NCBI GenBank assembly: GCA_023667285.1
Contig: JAMPAK010000001.1
Span: 605,006-669,005 of the forward strand
Source of the DNA: Muribaculaceae bacterium
Lineage (GTDB): Bacteria > Bacteroidota > Bacteroidia > Bacteroidales > Muribaculaceae
Direction of reading: 5' to 3'
Length of the DNA: 64,000 nucleotides
The stretch's first letter is position 1; every line of letters starts with the position of its first letter. The notes under the pieces were generated by a model. It was given only the letters and a program-made list of their open reading frames with translations. It was not told the origin of the DNA and did not search any database. Positions 34,501-42,950 of this stretch are shown piece after piece. The position numbers and the translations under genes are program-made.

Positions 34501-34528
34501 TTTTCAGGTGTGTGTTTAGACGGGACTC

Positions 34529-36238
34529 TTATTTTGCAATCCCTGCCTGTTTCAACTGGTTGAGCGGAGTGTCGATGTGCTTGACGAAGTCATTGTCACC
34601 GGCTTTGAGGGCAATCTCGCGGGCCTTGGTGAGCATCGATGCTGTCTTTGAGAGGTCGCGCTCGACGATTCCGCGGCTGTCGCCCGCCATATAGTCGAGA
34701 GCCACCTCATAGAGTGCGCGATAGTTGGCGCTGTCAAGGCTCAGGGCTGTCTGATTGAGACGATGGGCTGTCTGGTAGTCGCGGCCTTTGAAGAGGGTCT
34801 CTGTGGCTGTGAGCATGGTGGAGTCGAGGGCCTGGCTGCGGCTGTTGAGGGCAGCGAGGAGAGCAAGCGCCTCGGCTGAGGAGCGCATGTTCTTGTCGGC
34901 CACCTTGCGGAGTGTAGCGACGCCCTCGCCTGCGGTTGAGGCATTGGTGAGTTTCTCCTTGGCAGAATTGATGAGATAGCCCGCGGTGGGAATCTGCATC
35001 TCAGTGAGGGTGTCGAGTTCGGTCTTCACCTCAGGTGAGTCGAGGATGAGGTCAGCAATCTCAGCCAGGCGGGCGTCGACACGTGCCTGGAGTTCGGCAT
35101 CGGCCTGAGCCTTGGCCTCGGCCTCGGCATTGCTACGGAACATGACAACACAGCCGATGATGATGGCCACGGCAGCAGCGATGCCGCCGAAGAGCATCAT
35201 CTTTTTCTTCTTGTCGTCAGCAGCCACGATGGCTTTGACGCCGGGATTGGTGACTCCGGGGTTTGTGCGCCCGGTGTGGCCGGGGGCTGTGACGAGGCTG
35301 TTGCGGCTGAACTGCTCGATGGCCACACGGAACTCTGCGGCCGAGCCATAGCGCTCATTCTGCTTCTTGGCGGTTGCCTTGAGGATGATGTTGCGCATGT
35401 ACTTGTCGGCAATCCCCTTGACATTCACCTTCTCCTTGAGTTGGCGGGCAAGCACCTCGTGGGTGGGACCCTCGAAGGGGACGTTGCCGGTGATAAGCTC
35501 GAAGAGCATTATGCCGATGGCATAGAGGTCAGTGGTGGGGTCCTGGTGTGAGACGTCGCCCATGACCAGCTCAGGAGCCGCATAGGCAGCCTTGCCCATG
35601 AACTGTCCGGCGGTGGTGAGATGGCGGTCGGCGGTGCCGAGTTCATCGAGTTTCTTGCAGATGCCGAAGTCGATGAGCTTCACCTTGCCGTCGGCGGTGA
35701 TCATGACGTTGCTGGGGTCTATGTCGCGGTGGATGTAGCCGGCATCGTGCAGGGCCATGACGCCTGAGAGGAGCTTGCTTATAATAAAGGTGGCAAACTT
35801 GAGGCGCTCGCAGCTGTACTGGCGGTAGAGATTTGCCGCGAAGGGCATCTCGTTTCCATCGGCATCAGTGGTCTTGCCGCGCATGAGGTCGTGGAGCATG
35901 ACTCCGGTGAGGAGCTCGCTGGCCACGTGATAGCGTTTGTGGACGGCTCCCTGGGGGTCGGTGGTCTCGACTTCGATGAAGCCGAACATCTCGACGAGGT
36001 TCTCGTTCTTGATCTGGACGGATGCCTCGCGTCGAGTGCGCTCGATGGCGCTCTCGGGGAGGTCGTCAAACATAAATTTGATGGCTGCGGGGCGCTTCAC
36101 GCCGTTGGTCTCGTCGACGCGCACACCGCGCATCACCTGTCCCATGCCTCCGGCGCCAATGGGAGGCAGGGCTGTGTCTACTTCGTAGTGTATCTTCAGG
36201 CGCTTCTCTTCTGCGCCCTGGATAGTGATAATTGCCAT
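34529..36238 (-). CDS. Transmembrane Ser/Thr protein kinase
   Basis: A 569-residue receptor-like kinase. The catalytic domain covers about 20-310: glycine loop IGAGGMGQVMRG (27-38), ATP Lys K54, HRD at 170-172 within YIHRDIDPSN, DFG at 190-192 and APE at 221-223. A juxtamembrane stretch (about 320-345, GRTNPGVTNPGV) offers Thr phospho-acceptors. One membrane helix follows (about 347-367), then about 200 residues of helical extracytoplasmic sequence, Ala-rich with possible TPR-like or coiled-coil helices. It lacks PASTA repeats, so its signal is not the usual muropeptide. It is the second gene of the cluster. Confidence 0.93.
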   Translation of the reverse strand: MAIITIQGAEEKRLKIHYEVDTALPPIGAGGMGQVMRGVRVDETNGVKRPAAIKFMFDDLPESAIERTRREASVQIKNENLVEMFGFIEVETTDPQGAVHKRYHVASELLTGVMLHDLMRGKTTDADGNEMPFAANLYRQYSCERLKFATFIISKLLSGVMALHDAGYIHRDIDPSNVMITADGKVKLIDFGICKKLDELGTADRHLTTAGQFMGKAAYAAPELVMGDVSHQDPTTDLYAIGIMLFELITGNVPFEGPTHEVLARQLKEKVNVKGIADKYMRNIILKATAKKQNERYGSAAEFRVAIEQFSRNSLVTAPGHTGRTNPGVTNPGVKAIVAADDKKKKMMLFGGIAAAVAIIIGCVVMFRSNAEAEAKAQADAELQARVDARLAEIADLILDSPEVKTELDTLTEMQIPTAGYLINSAKEKLTNASTAGEGVATLRKVADKNMRSSAEALALLAALNSRSQALDSTMLTATETLFKGRDYQTAHRLNQTALSLDSANYRALYEVALDYMAGDSRGIVERDLSKTASMLTKAREIALKAGDNDFVKHIDTPLNQLKQAGIAK

Positions 36239-36343
36239 TGTGAGTTCAGGTTGTTAAATGGGTTGGAGAGAGTTGAACGCGCCGCCGTGTTCCCGACTGT
36301 GACAGTGGGAAACCGGCGGTATGTCCTCAGACAGAGAGTCTTA

Positions 36344-37069
36344 TCAGAGGAAGCGAGTGCGTCCGCTGGTGACGGGCGATGAGCCGTCCATGGCCACAGT
36401 GCCGTTCTCGACACGGTTTGCCGAACTGTAGAGCGAGCCGGTGTCGCCTGCGCCGGGCATGGGAGGGAAGTCGCCGCCCACGGGGACCTCGGCCTCGACA
36501 GCCACAGGCTGGAAGTTCTCAGCCACGCTGAGACCCATGTCCTGGGCATCAATGAGGATGAGCAGGAGCTTGTAGTTGTTGCCGATGGTGATGATGTCGT
36601 GGTTCTTGACGGGATGCATGTCGTAGTCGAGTTCCTCGTCGTTGACATATATGCCGTTCTTTGAGCCGTCGTCACGGATGGAGGCCAGGAGTTTGCCGGT
36701 GCTCTTGAGCTGCTTGATGTTGAGCGAAGCGTGGCGGTCGGTGACGGTGAGCTCGCCAAGGACGACGTCGTTGTCGGCAGAGCGGCCTATCTTGTTCGAG
36801 CCGACATGCAGGGGCCAGTATTCGCCCACGCCTTGGCGTGATATCGAGTATAGGAATCCAACTACAGGCACTGAGGGCACGGCTGCTGCCATGGGCTGCT
36901 GCTCCTGCACCTGGGGAGCGTAGACATTGTTCATGCCGGGAACGACAGTTCCCTTGGGGGTCTGACGGGGCATCCCCTGGCCAGGAGCGGCCTGGGGGCG
37001 GTTGTAGAAATCCTGGTAGTCCGGGCCCTGATTGCCTAGACCGGGTACTTTAGTTGCATCTGATGACAT
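36344..37069 (-). CDS. FHA-domain adaptor, first gene of the kinase cluster
   Basis: A 241-residue soluble protein. The first about 70 residues are Pro/Gln/Gly-rich and disordered. The FHA domain lies at about 85-175 with IGRSADNDVVL, VTDRHASL and DDGSKNGIYVN, a complete phosphothreonine pocket. The C-terminal tail ends SGRTRFL: the last Thr has Leu at +3, the spacing FHA domains favour, so the tail could be a kinase target and docking peptide. It leads the eight-gene unit behind a TAACTTTG element; the next gene starts 105 nt later, after a minor hairpin-prone spacer. Confidence 0.88.
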   Translation of the reverse strand: MSSDATKVPGLGNQGPDYQDFYNRPQAAPGQGMPRQTPKGTVVPGMNNVYAPQVQEQQPMAAAVPSVPVVGFLYSISRQGVGEYWPLHVGSNKIGRSADNDVVLGELTVTDRHASLNIKQLKSTGKLLASIRDDGSKNGIYVNDEELDYDMHPVKNHDIITIGNNYKLLLILIDAQDMGLSVAENFQPVAVEAEVPVGGDFPPMPGAGDTGSLYSSANRVENGTVAMDGSSPVTSGRTRFL

Positions 37070-37123
37070 AGCGTTCTAAGGTATGGTGTGTTATTTTTCT
37101 TAATTATCGGTTAAAGTAATATG

Positions 37124-37131
37124 CAAAGTTA
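37124..37131 (-). promoter_or_regulatory. -7 element of the kinase/FHA cluster
   Basis: The minus strand reads TAACTTTG, 54 nt upstream of the first FHA gene ATG. The position 20 nt further up holds TTCG rather than TTTG. No other clear promoter is seen before 28,252, apart from possible ones within genes. Confidence 0.55.
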
Positions 37132-37218
37132 CTCTAAAATAATTAATTACACGAATGGGTAGTGTAGAATTAACATATTTTAAGTATTTTATATGCAGCG
37201 AAGGTGTGTTTAAGACAG

Positions 37219-37256
37219 CTCCCCCTGTCACAGCCTACGTGCTGTGACAGGGGGAG
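37219..37256. terminator. Perfect 16-bp hairpin downstream of the LRR gene
   Basis: CTCCCCCTGTCACAGC (37219-37234) pairs exactly with its complement at 37241-37256 around a 6-nt loop. It separates the LRR gene from the kinase-cluster promoter. The U tract is weak on both sides. Confidence 0.75.
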
Positions 37257-37349
37257 TATTGTTTCACTTATAGCGTGTGGAATTCAGAATCAGTCAACTG
37301 AGAGAGAGGAGATGGGAGTTGCGATGCGTTGACTTGAGAGTCGTTCTGA

Positions 37350-38405
37350 TTAGGGATTCCACTGGCATGCTATCATCGAGAGGCTGTTGCAGGCGATGGT
37401 GCGGAGATCGGTGATCTGGTTGAAGCGGCAGTTGATGTAGGTCAGGGCCTGGTCGAATGAGACATCAAGCATGGTCAGCTGGTTGTTGTTGCAGATGAGG
37501 CGCTGCAGGAAAGTCTGGTTCGAGAGGGTGAGCTGGGTGAGGTCGTTGTAAGCGCAGTCGATGTACTGGACATTGGGGCATTCCTCAACAGTGAAAGTTG
37601 TAAGGTCGTTGTAGGAGCAAACAATGTCGAGGAGGGCTGAACAGTTGCGCACACCGAGTGTCACCATGTTGTTGTCAGAGCAGATGAGCGATGCGAGCGA
37701 GGGGAGACCTGACACGATGAAAGTTGTGATCTCGTTGTCGTCGATGTTGAGGTTCTGAAGGTTCTCAACACCTGAGAGAGTGAGCTGTGTGAGTTTGTTG
37801 TAGCCGCAGTAGAGGTTCTTAAGTGCGGTGCAACCGCTCACGTTGAGCGACTCAAGGTGGCAACCCTGGCAATTGAGGGTCTTGAGGTTGAAGGTGTTGG
37901 CTACGTTGAGCTCAGCGAAGAGGTTGTTCGACACATTGAGCTTTGTCAGCATCGGTGTGTTGTTGAGGTCAATCTCTGTGAGGCGGTTTTTGTAGACGCT
38001 CACCTCCTCGAGGCTTGTGCAGCCGTCGATGTCGATGGTGGAGAGTTTGTTGCGCGAGGCGTTGAGAGTTGTCAGCGCTGTGCAGCCGGCCACGCTCATC
38101 GATGTCAGTTCGTTGCGGGACACGTCGACTGAAGTCAGGGCCTTGAAGCCTGCCAGGTTGAGAGTGCCGCCGAGTTTCTTGTCCTTCCAGTCGATGGCGG
38201 TGATATGGCCATTCTGGACGGTGACACCTTCGATGCTGGCGATGGCGTTGATATCTGATACTTTGAGAGCCTGAGCGTTGGTTCCCTCTTTGGCGGGCTC
38301 AGAGAGGAAAGTCTTTATTAACTTTGCCTCGGTCTTGTCCAGATTCTGAGCAAATGCTGTCATGCTCCCGAGCACAACTGCAATAATTAATAACGCTTTT
38401 TTCAT
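37350..38405 (-). CDS. Exported leucine-rich-repeat protein
   Basis: A 351-residue protein with signal peptide MKKALLIIAVVLGSMTAFA. From about residue 85 to the end are about 11-12 LRR units of 21 residues with the pattern LxxLxxxxNxLTxLxVxxC, for example VDVSRNELTSMSVAGC and LNCQGCHLESLNVSGC. Units resemble Bacteroidetes internalin-like LRRs used for protein binding. No C-terminal sorting domain is seen, so the protein is probably periplasmic or secreted by an unclear route. It follows dnaB by 91 nt; no promoter match was found in that gap. Confidence 0.88.
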   Translation of the reverse strand: MKKALLIIAVVLGSMTAFAQNLDKTEAKLIKTFLSEPAKEGTNAQALKVSDINAIASIEGVTVQNGHITAIDWKDKKLGGTLNLAGFKALTSVDVSRNELTSMSVAGCTALTTLNASRNKLSTIDIDGCTSLEEVSVYKNRLTEIDLNNTPMLTKLNVSNNLFAELNVANTFNLKTLNCQGCHLESLNVSGCTALKNLYCGYNKLTQLTLSGVENLQNLNIDDNEITTFIVSGLPSLASLICSDNNMVTLGVRNCSALLDIVCSYNDLTTFTVEECPNVQYIDCAYNDLTQLTLSNQTFLQRLICNNNQLTMLDVSFDQALTYINCRFNQITDLRTIACNSLSMIACQWNP

Positions 38406-38496
38406 AAAACAATAGTTGTTGGTTGAGTTGATTTCTTTTTGTACTTATCTAACAAGACAAGCCAACGAAAGGTTTTATGAGAGCGATAATTTTTTC

Positions 38497-40089
38497 TCAG
38501 AAGGGGGCTGAGTCGTCAGAGGAGGTAGTGGCGCCGAGGTCGAATGTGCCACCTGCGAGAGGCTGGGCCGGGGCAGCGAATGGTGAGCCTTCAGGCTCAG
38601 CAGGGGTGTCGGATGAGTTGAGGCGAGAGGCGCGTGTCCCGCTCGACTTCTCAGTCTCGCCGTCCCAGTTCTCGAAGCGGGCATATTTGGATTTGAAGCG
38701 CATCTTGACGTCGTCCACGCGGCCGGAGCGGTGCTTGGCCACGATGAACTCGGCCAGACCGCGGATGTCATTGCCGGCGGCGTCCTGGCCTGACTTGAGG
38801 TAGTATTCGGGGCGGTGGATGAAGCAGACGATGTCTGCGTCCTGCTCGATGGCGCCCGACTCGCGAAGGTCGCTCAGCTGAGGCCTCTTGCCGTCCTTGG
38901 AGTCGGCTCCGCGGTTCTCCACCGAGCGGTTGAGCTGGGAGAGTGCCACTATGGGGATGTTGAGTTCCTTGGCCAGCTGCTTGAGTGAGCGCGAGATCAT
39001 GGAGACCTCTTGCTCGCGCGAGCCGAACTTCATGCCAGAGGCGTTCATGAGCTGGAGATAGTCGATGATGATGAACTGGACGTCGTGCTCCCTGACAAGA
39101 CGGCGGGCCTTGGTGCGCAGCTCGAAGATTGAGAGGGAGGCTGTGTCGTCGATGAAGAGGGGGGCGCTGTAGAGGTTCTTGACGCGCGACATGAGCTGGT
39201 CCCACTCCATCTGAGAGAGCTGTCCGCTCTTTATCTTCTCACCCTCGATCTCACAGGTGTTCTGGATGAGACGGTTGACAAGCTGGAGGTTTGACATCTC
39301 CAGTGAGAATATGGCCACGGGGATATTGTAGTTCACAGCCATGTTCTTGGCCATGGAGAGGACAAAGGCGGTCTTTCCCATTGCGGGACGGGCGGCGATG
39401 ATGATGAGGTCTGAGCGCTGCCATCCTGATGTGAGTTTGTCGAGCTCATGATAGCCTGACTCAAGTCCGGACAGACCGGATGCGCGGTTGGCCGCGGTCT
39501 GGATCTGCTCTATGGCGGCATTGATGACGGGGTCGATCTGGATGACATCCTTCTTGACGTTGCGCTGTGAGATCTCAAAGAGTTTTCCCTCGGCCTCCTG
39601 CAGCAGGTCATCGACGTCGTAGCTCTCATCGAATGCCTGGGCTTCAATCTGAGATGCGAAGCGTATGAGCTCGCGTGCCAGATATTTCTGAGCCACGATG
39701 CGGGCATGGAACTCCACATGGGCGCCTGAGGCCACTCTCGACGTCAGTTCTGACACACGCAGGGCGCCTCCGGCCCCCTCAAGGTCGCCGTTGAGTCGGA
39801 GCTGCTCGGTGACAGTGAGCATGTCTATGCTCTTCTGGGCGGCGCCGAGGCTCTGGATGGCGGCATAGATTTTCTGGTTTGAGGGGTCGTAGAATGACTC
39901 AGGCTTCAGGATGTCACACACGGCGGTGTAAGCGTCCTTCTCGAGCATGAGCGCACCGAGGACAGCCTCCTCCAGGTCGTTGTCGCGTGGTGGGATGCGG
40001 CCTCCGTGGTCAAACTTCGAGATGTGCTCCGGCTTTCCTGAACGGCGCTGACGGTCGTTGTATTGAGATGGGTTATTGTCCTGTGGCAT
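38497..40089 (-). CDS. dnaB: Replicative DNA helicase DnaB
   Basis: A 530-residue hexameric helicase. The N-terminal primase-interaction domain begins about residue 35 (DNDLEEAVLGALML). The RecA-like domain has Walker A ARPAMGKTAFVLS, Walker B FIIIDYLQLM and the H4 loop region (SQLNRSVENR). A disordered Pro/Ala-rich tail ends DDSAPF, similar to an SSB-like acidic tip. I chose the ATG at 40087-40089, because a TATCTTTG element lies 24 nt before it and the longer frame extends into the ispD promoter region. Confidence 0.95.
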   Translation of the reverse strand: MPQDNNPSQYNDRQRRSGKPEHISKFDHGGRIPPRDNDLEEAVLGALMLEKDAYTAVCDILKPESFYDPSNQKIYAAIQSLGAAQKSIDMLTVTEQLRLNGDLEGAGGALRVSELTSRVASGAHVEFHARIVAQKYLARELIRFASQIEAQAFDESYDVDDLLQEAEGKLFEISQRNVKKDVIQIDPVINAAIEQIQTAANRASGLSGLESGYHELDKLTSGWQRSDLIIIAARPAMGKTAFVLSMAKNMAVNYNIPVAIFSLEMSNLQLVNRLIQNTCEIEGEKIKSGQLSQMEWDQLMSRVKNLYSAPLFIDDTASLSIFELRTKARRLVREHDVQFIIIDYLQLMNASGMKFGSREQEVSMISRSLKQLAKELNIPIVALSQLNRSVENRGADSKDGKRPQLSDLRESGAIEQDADIVCFIHRPEYYLKSGQDAAGNDIRGLAEFIVAKHRSGRVDDVKMRFKSKYARFENWDGETEKSSGTRASRLNSSDTPAEPEGSPFAAPAQPLAGGTFDLGATTSSDDSAPF

Positions 40090-40112
40090 GTGGGAGGATT
40101 GATATTTTGTTG

Positions 40113-40120
40113 CAAAGATA
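40113..40120 (-). promoter_or_regulatory. -7 element of dnaB
   Basis: The minus strand reads TATCTTTG, 23 nt before the dnaB ATG, back-to-back with the ispD element. Confidence 0.55.
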
Positions 40121-40153
40121 GAGAGTTTTTTCGGAATCTTCGAGGAATGTTTG

Positions 40154-40161
40154 TAACTTTG
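40154..40161 (+). promoter_or_regulatory. -7 element of ispD, apparently leaderless
   Basis: TAACTTTG ends 5 nt before the ispD ATG (40167), so the transcript would start at or next to the start codon. Confidence 0.55.
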
Positions 40162-40166
40162 CCATA

Positions 40167-40850
40167 ATGTTGATAAATTACCACATAGTCGTTGCCGCCG
40201 GGAGCGGCTTGCGCTACGGGGGGCCGCTGCCCAAGCAGTTCTGCTCCCTGTGGGGCCGCCCTGTGCTGATGACGACACTTGAGCGGCTTGCCGAGGCTGC
40301 CCCGGGGGCTGAGATTATAGTGGTGCTCAGTCCTGACATGATAGATATGTGGACAGCGATGTGCCGTGAGCACGGGTTCACGCTCCCTCACATCATAGCC
40401 ACCGGGGGCGAGACAAGGGCCTGGAGTGTGCGGAATGCCCTGGCGATGATAGACCCATTGACTGTCGGGTGGATCAGTGTCCACGACGCGGCGCGTCCGT
40501 TGGTGACACCGGCGCTATTCAGCCGTCTGCTCAAGGCTCTCCACGGGGCTGACGGTGTGATACCGGCTGTCCCTGTCACAGACTCGCTCAGGGTCATAGA
40601 CCCTGATGGGACAAGCAGGGCTGTTGACCGCTCTATTTATAGGGCCGTGCAGACCCCGCAGTTGTTTGATGGACGCAAACTCATTGAGGCTAACCGGTGT
40701 CCCATGAGACCGGAGTTTACAGATGATGCATCGGTGATGGAGGCTGCGGGCTTCGATAATCTCCGTCTCGCCCCGGGGGATGTGTCCAATATAAAGATTA
40801 CACATTCAGGAGACATCGAGAGGATTGAACGCGATGGCAGACCTTCTTGA
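40167..40850 (+). CDS. ispD: 2-C-methyl-D-erythritol 4-phosphate cytidylyltransferase IspD
   Basis: A 227-residue nucleotidyltransferase. It shows the CTP-binding VVAAGSGLRYG loop (about 8-18) followed by PKQF, VHDAARPLVTPALF with the metal Asp, and the TPQLFDGRKL and FTDDASVMEAAG segments. It makes CDP-methylerythritol in the MEP isoprenoid pathway. Its end overlaps recG by 17 nt, so both are cotranscribed. Confidence 0.95.
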   Translation: MLINYHIVVAAGSGLRYGGPLPKQFCSLWGRPVLMTTLERLAEAAPGAEIIVVLSPDMIDMWTAMCREHGFTLPHIIATGGETRAWSVRNALAMIDPLTVGWISVHDAARPLVTPALFSRLLKALHGADGVIPAVPVTDSLRVIDPDGTSRAVDRSIYRAVQTPQLFDGRKLIEANRCPMRPEFTDDASVMEAAGFDNLRLAPGDVSNIKITHSGDIERIERDGRPS

Positions 40851-42927
40851 CACTGACATAAAGTTTCTCAAAGGGATTGGGCCGAAGCGAGCCGACCTGC
40901 TGGCGAGGAATCTGGGCATCCATACGTATCGCGACCTGCTCTATCACTTCCCCTCCTCCTATGTTGACCGGTCAACCATCTATCGCATTGCCGATTTTGC
41001 CGGTGATGAGATGCCTTCTGTCCAGGTGAAAGGGCGCTTTGTCTCTATCACCGTGCAGGGCGAGGGGGCGAAGACTCGCCTGGTTGGATTGTTCTCCGAC
41101 GGGTCAGGGTTGATGGAGGTGGTATGGTTTCAACGGGTCAAGGCTATGCGCGAACTCTACAGGACCTCCACAGACTACATAGTCTTCGGTAAGCCCACGC
41201 CGTTCAATGGTCGCTGGAGCATGGTGCATCCTGAGATTGATATGCCGGGCGCTCCGGCCACACAGATGGAGAGCCGCGGAGTCTATCCGCTCACGGAGCA
41301 GTTGCGCAACCGCGGCTTCTCATCCAAGACCTTCTCGCTTGCTGCCCACGACATTCTCACCTCGCTGCGCCATCTCGACGAGACCTTGCCGCGGTTCATT
41401 CTTGACTCCATGGGACTGCCGGAGCTGTATGATGCTCTGCGCATCATCCACAATCCCTCATCCCCTGCGCTGCTAGACAAGGCCAGGTTGAGGCTGAAGT
41501 TTGAGGAGCTCTTCTATCTCCAGCTCGACATACAGAGCCGGGCGCGCCGCCGGTCGGCCTCGACCCCGGGATTCTTCTTCCCGAGAATAGGCCATTATTT
41601 CAACACATTTTATTCAGATTTCCTCCCTTTCCCCCTCACCGGAGCGCAGAAGCGTGTGATAAAAGAAATCAGGGGAGACATGGCCACGGGACGCCAGATG
41701 AACCGTCTACTGCAAGGGGATGTGGGGAGCGGTAAGACCATGGTGGCGCTCCTCTCCATGCTCATAGCCCTCGACAATGGTGTACAGGCATGCCTGATGG
41801 CGCCGACGGAGATTCTCGCCACACAGCATTTCGAGACTCTGTCCGGACTCGTGGCTCCCATGGGGATAAACATCAAACTGCTCACCGGTTCTACGCGCAA
41901 GAAGGCTCGCGATTTGATACACTCCCAGTTGGAAGACGGGTCGCTTCACATCCTGGTGGGGACACATGCCGTCATCGAGGACAATGTGAGGTTTAAGAAT
42001 CTCGGTTTCATCGTGATTGATGAGCAGCATCGGTTTGGTGTGGCCCAGCGCGCGCGTCTGTGGAGCAAGAACACCATCCTCCCGCATGTGCTGGTGATGA
42101 CGGCCACACCTATCCCCCGCACACTCGCCATGACTGTCTATGGCGACCTTGATGTCAGTGTCATAGATGAGCTCCCTCCGGGGCGCAAGCCGGTGCAGAC
42201 TATGCTGCGCTATGATGAGGACCGTTTCAGCACATATCAGGGCATAGGACGTCAGCTCCGACAGGGTCGTCAGGTCTACATAGTGTATCCTCTCATCGAG
42301 GAGAATGAGAAACTGGACCTGCGCTCGCTCGAGGAGGGATATGAGATAATCTGCGAGACCTTCAGGGACTACAGGGTGGCCTATGTCCATGGGCGCATGA
42401 AGCCCGAGGAAAAGGATTTCCAGATGGGACTGTTCGCCTCAGGGGAGGCGCGGATTCTTGTCAGCACAACCGTCATAGAGGTGGGGGTCAATGTCCCCAA
42501 TGCCACCACGATGCTCATTGAGAATGCGGAGCGCTTCGGCCTCTCGCAGCTCCATCAGTTGCGCGGACGTGTGGGACGCGGTGGTGACCAGAGCTACTGC
42601 ATACTGATGACAAAGCGAAAAATTGCCAAGGACACCCGCAAGCGCCTTGAGTTGATGACACAGACCACAGACGGGTTTGTCATAGCCGAGGCCGACATGC
42701 AGATGCGCGGACCGGGCGACATCGAGGGTACCCAGCAAAGCGGCATCCCGTTTGAACTCCACATAGCCAATCTTGCCAGGGATGGCCAGATTGTGCAACT
42801 GGCGCGCGACAAGGCTGTGGAAGTGCTCGACGCTGATCCTGAGCTGACGTCGACTGACGGCGTCTTGATGCGCACCCAGCTGATGCGCCTGGCATCGCGC
42901 ACACGTGATTGGTCAAGAATATCGTGA
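40834..42927 (+). CDS. recG: ATP-dependent DNA helicase RecG
   Basis: A 697-residue protein. The N-terminal wedge OB-fold domain (about 1-200, including FLKGIGPKRADLLARNLGI) is followed by helicase motifs: Walker A QGDVGSGKTMVALL, motif II DEQHRFGV, motif III MTATPIPRTLAMT, and the C-terminal RGRVGRGGDQSYC motif. RecG regresses stalled replication forks and branch-migrates Holliday junctions. I use the ATG at 40834; an in-frame TTG three codons upstream is less likely. The stop codon lies inside the left arm of the terminator hairpin. Confidence 0.95.
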   Translation: MADLLDTDIKFLKGIGPKRADLLARNLGIHTYRDLLYHFPSSYVDRSTIYRIADFAGDEMPSVQVKGRFVSITVQGEGAKTRLVGLFSDGSGLMEVVWFQRVKAMRELYRTSTDYIVFGKPTPFNGRWSMVHPEIDMPGAPATQMESRGVYPLTEQLRNRGFSSKTFSLAAHDILTSLRHLDETLPRFILDSMGLPELYDALRIIHNPSSPALLDKARLRLKFEELFYLQLDIQSRARRRSASTPGFFFPRIGHYFNTFYSDFLPFPLTGAQKRVIKEIRGDMATGRQMNRLLQGDVGSGKTMVALLSMLIALDNGVQACLMAPTEILATQHFETLSGLVAPMGINIKLLTGSTRKKARDLIHSQLEDGSLHILVGTHAVIEDNVRFKNLGFIVIDEQHRFGVAQRARLWSKNTILPHVLVMTATPIPRTLAMTVYGDLDVSVIDELPPGRKPVQTMLRYDEDRFSTYQGIGRQLRQGRQVYIVYPLIEENEKLDLRSLEEGYEIICETFRDYRVAYVHGRMKPEEKDFQMGLFASGEARILVSTTVIEVGVNVPNATTMLIENAERFGLSQLHQLRGRVGRGGDQSYCILMTKRKIAKDTRKRLELMTQTTDGFVIAEADMQMRGPGDIEGTQQSGIPFELHIANLARDGQIVQLARDKAVEVLDADPELTSTDGVLMRTQLMRLASRTRDWSRIS

Positions 42928-42950
42928 TTTTAACAAAAAAATCACGTTTT
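42923..42950 (+). terminator. Rho-independent terminator of ispD-recG
   Basis: CGTGATTTT (42923-42931) pairs with AAAATCACG (42938-42946), followed by TTTT. The recG TGA is in the left arm. Confidence 0.7.

Noticed and set aside
27000-37100. Interpretation of the kinase/FHA/PP2C cluster as part of a type VI secretion locus
   Set aside because: No Tss-like sheath, Hcp, VgrG or ClpV gene is present, although T6SS can use PpkA, PppA and Fha.
40090-40278. N-terminal extension of dnaB
   Set aside because: It would cross the dnaB -7 element and the ispD promoter and start region; the ATG at 40089 fits family length.
41707-42390. Minus-strand frame of 227 residues inside recG
   Set aside because: Antisense to conserved helicase motifs; no independent evidence.
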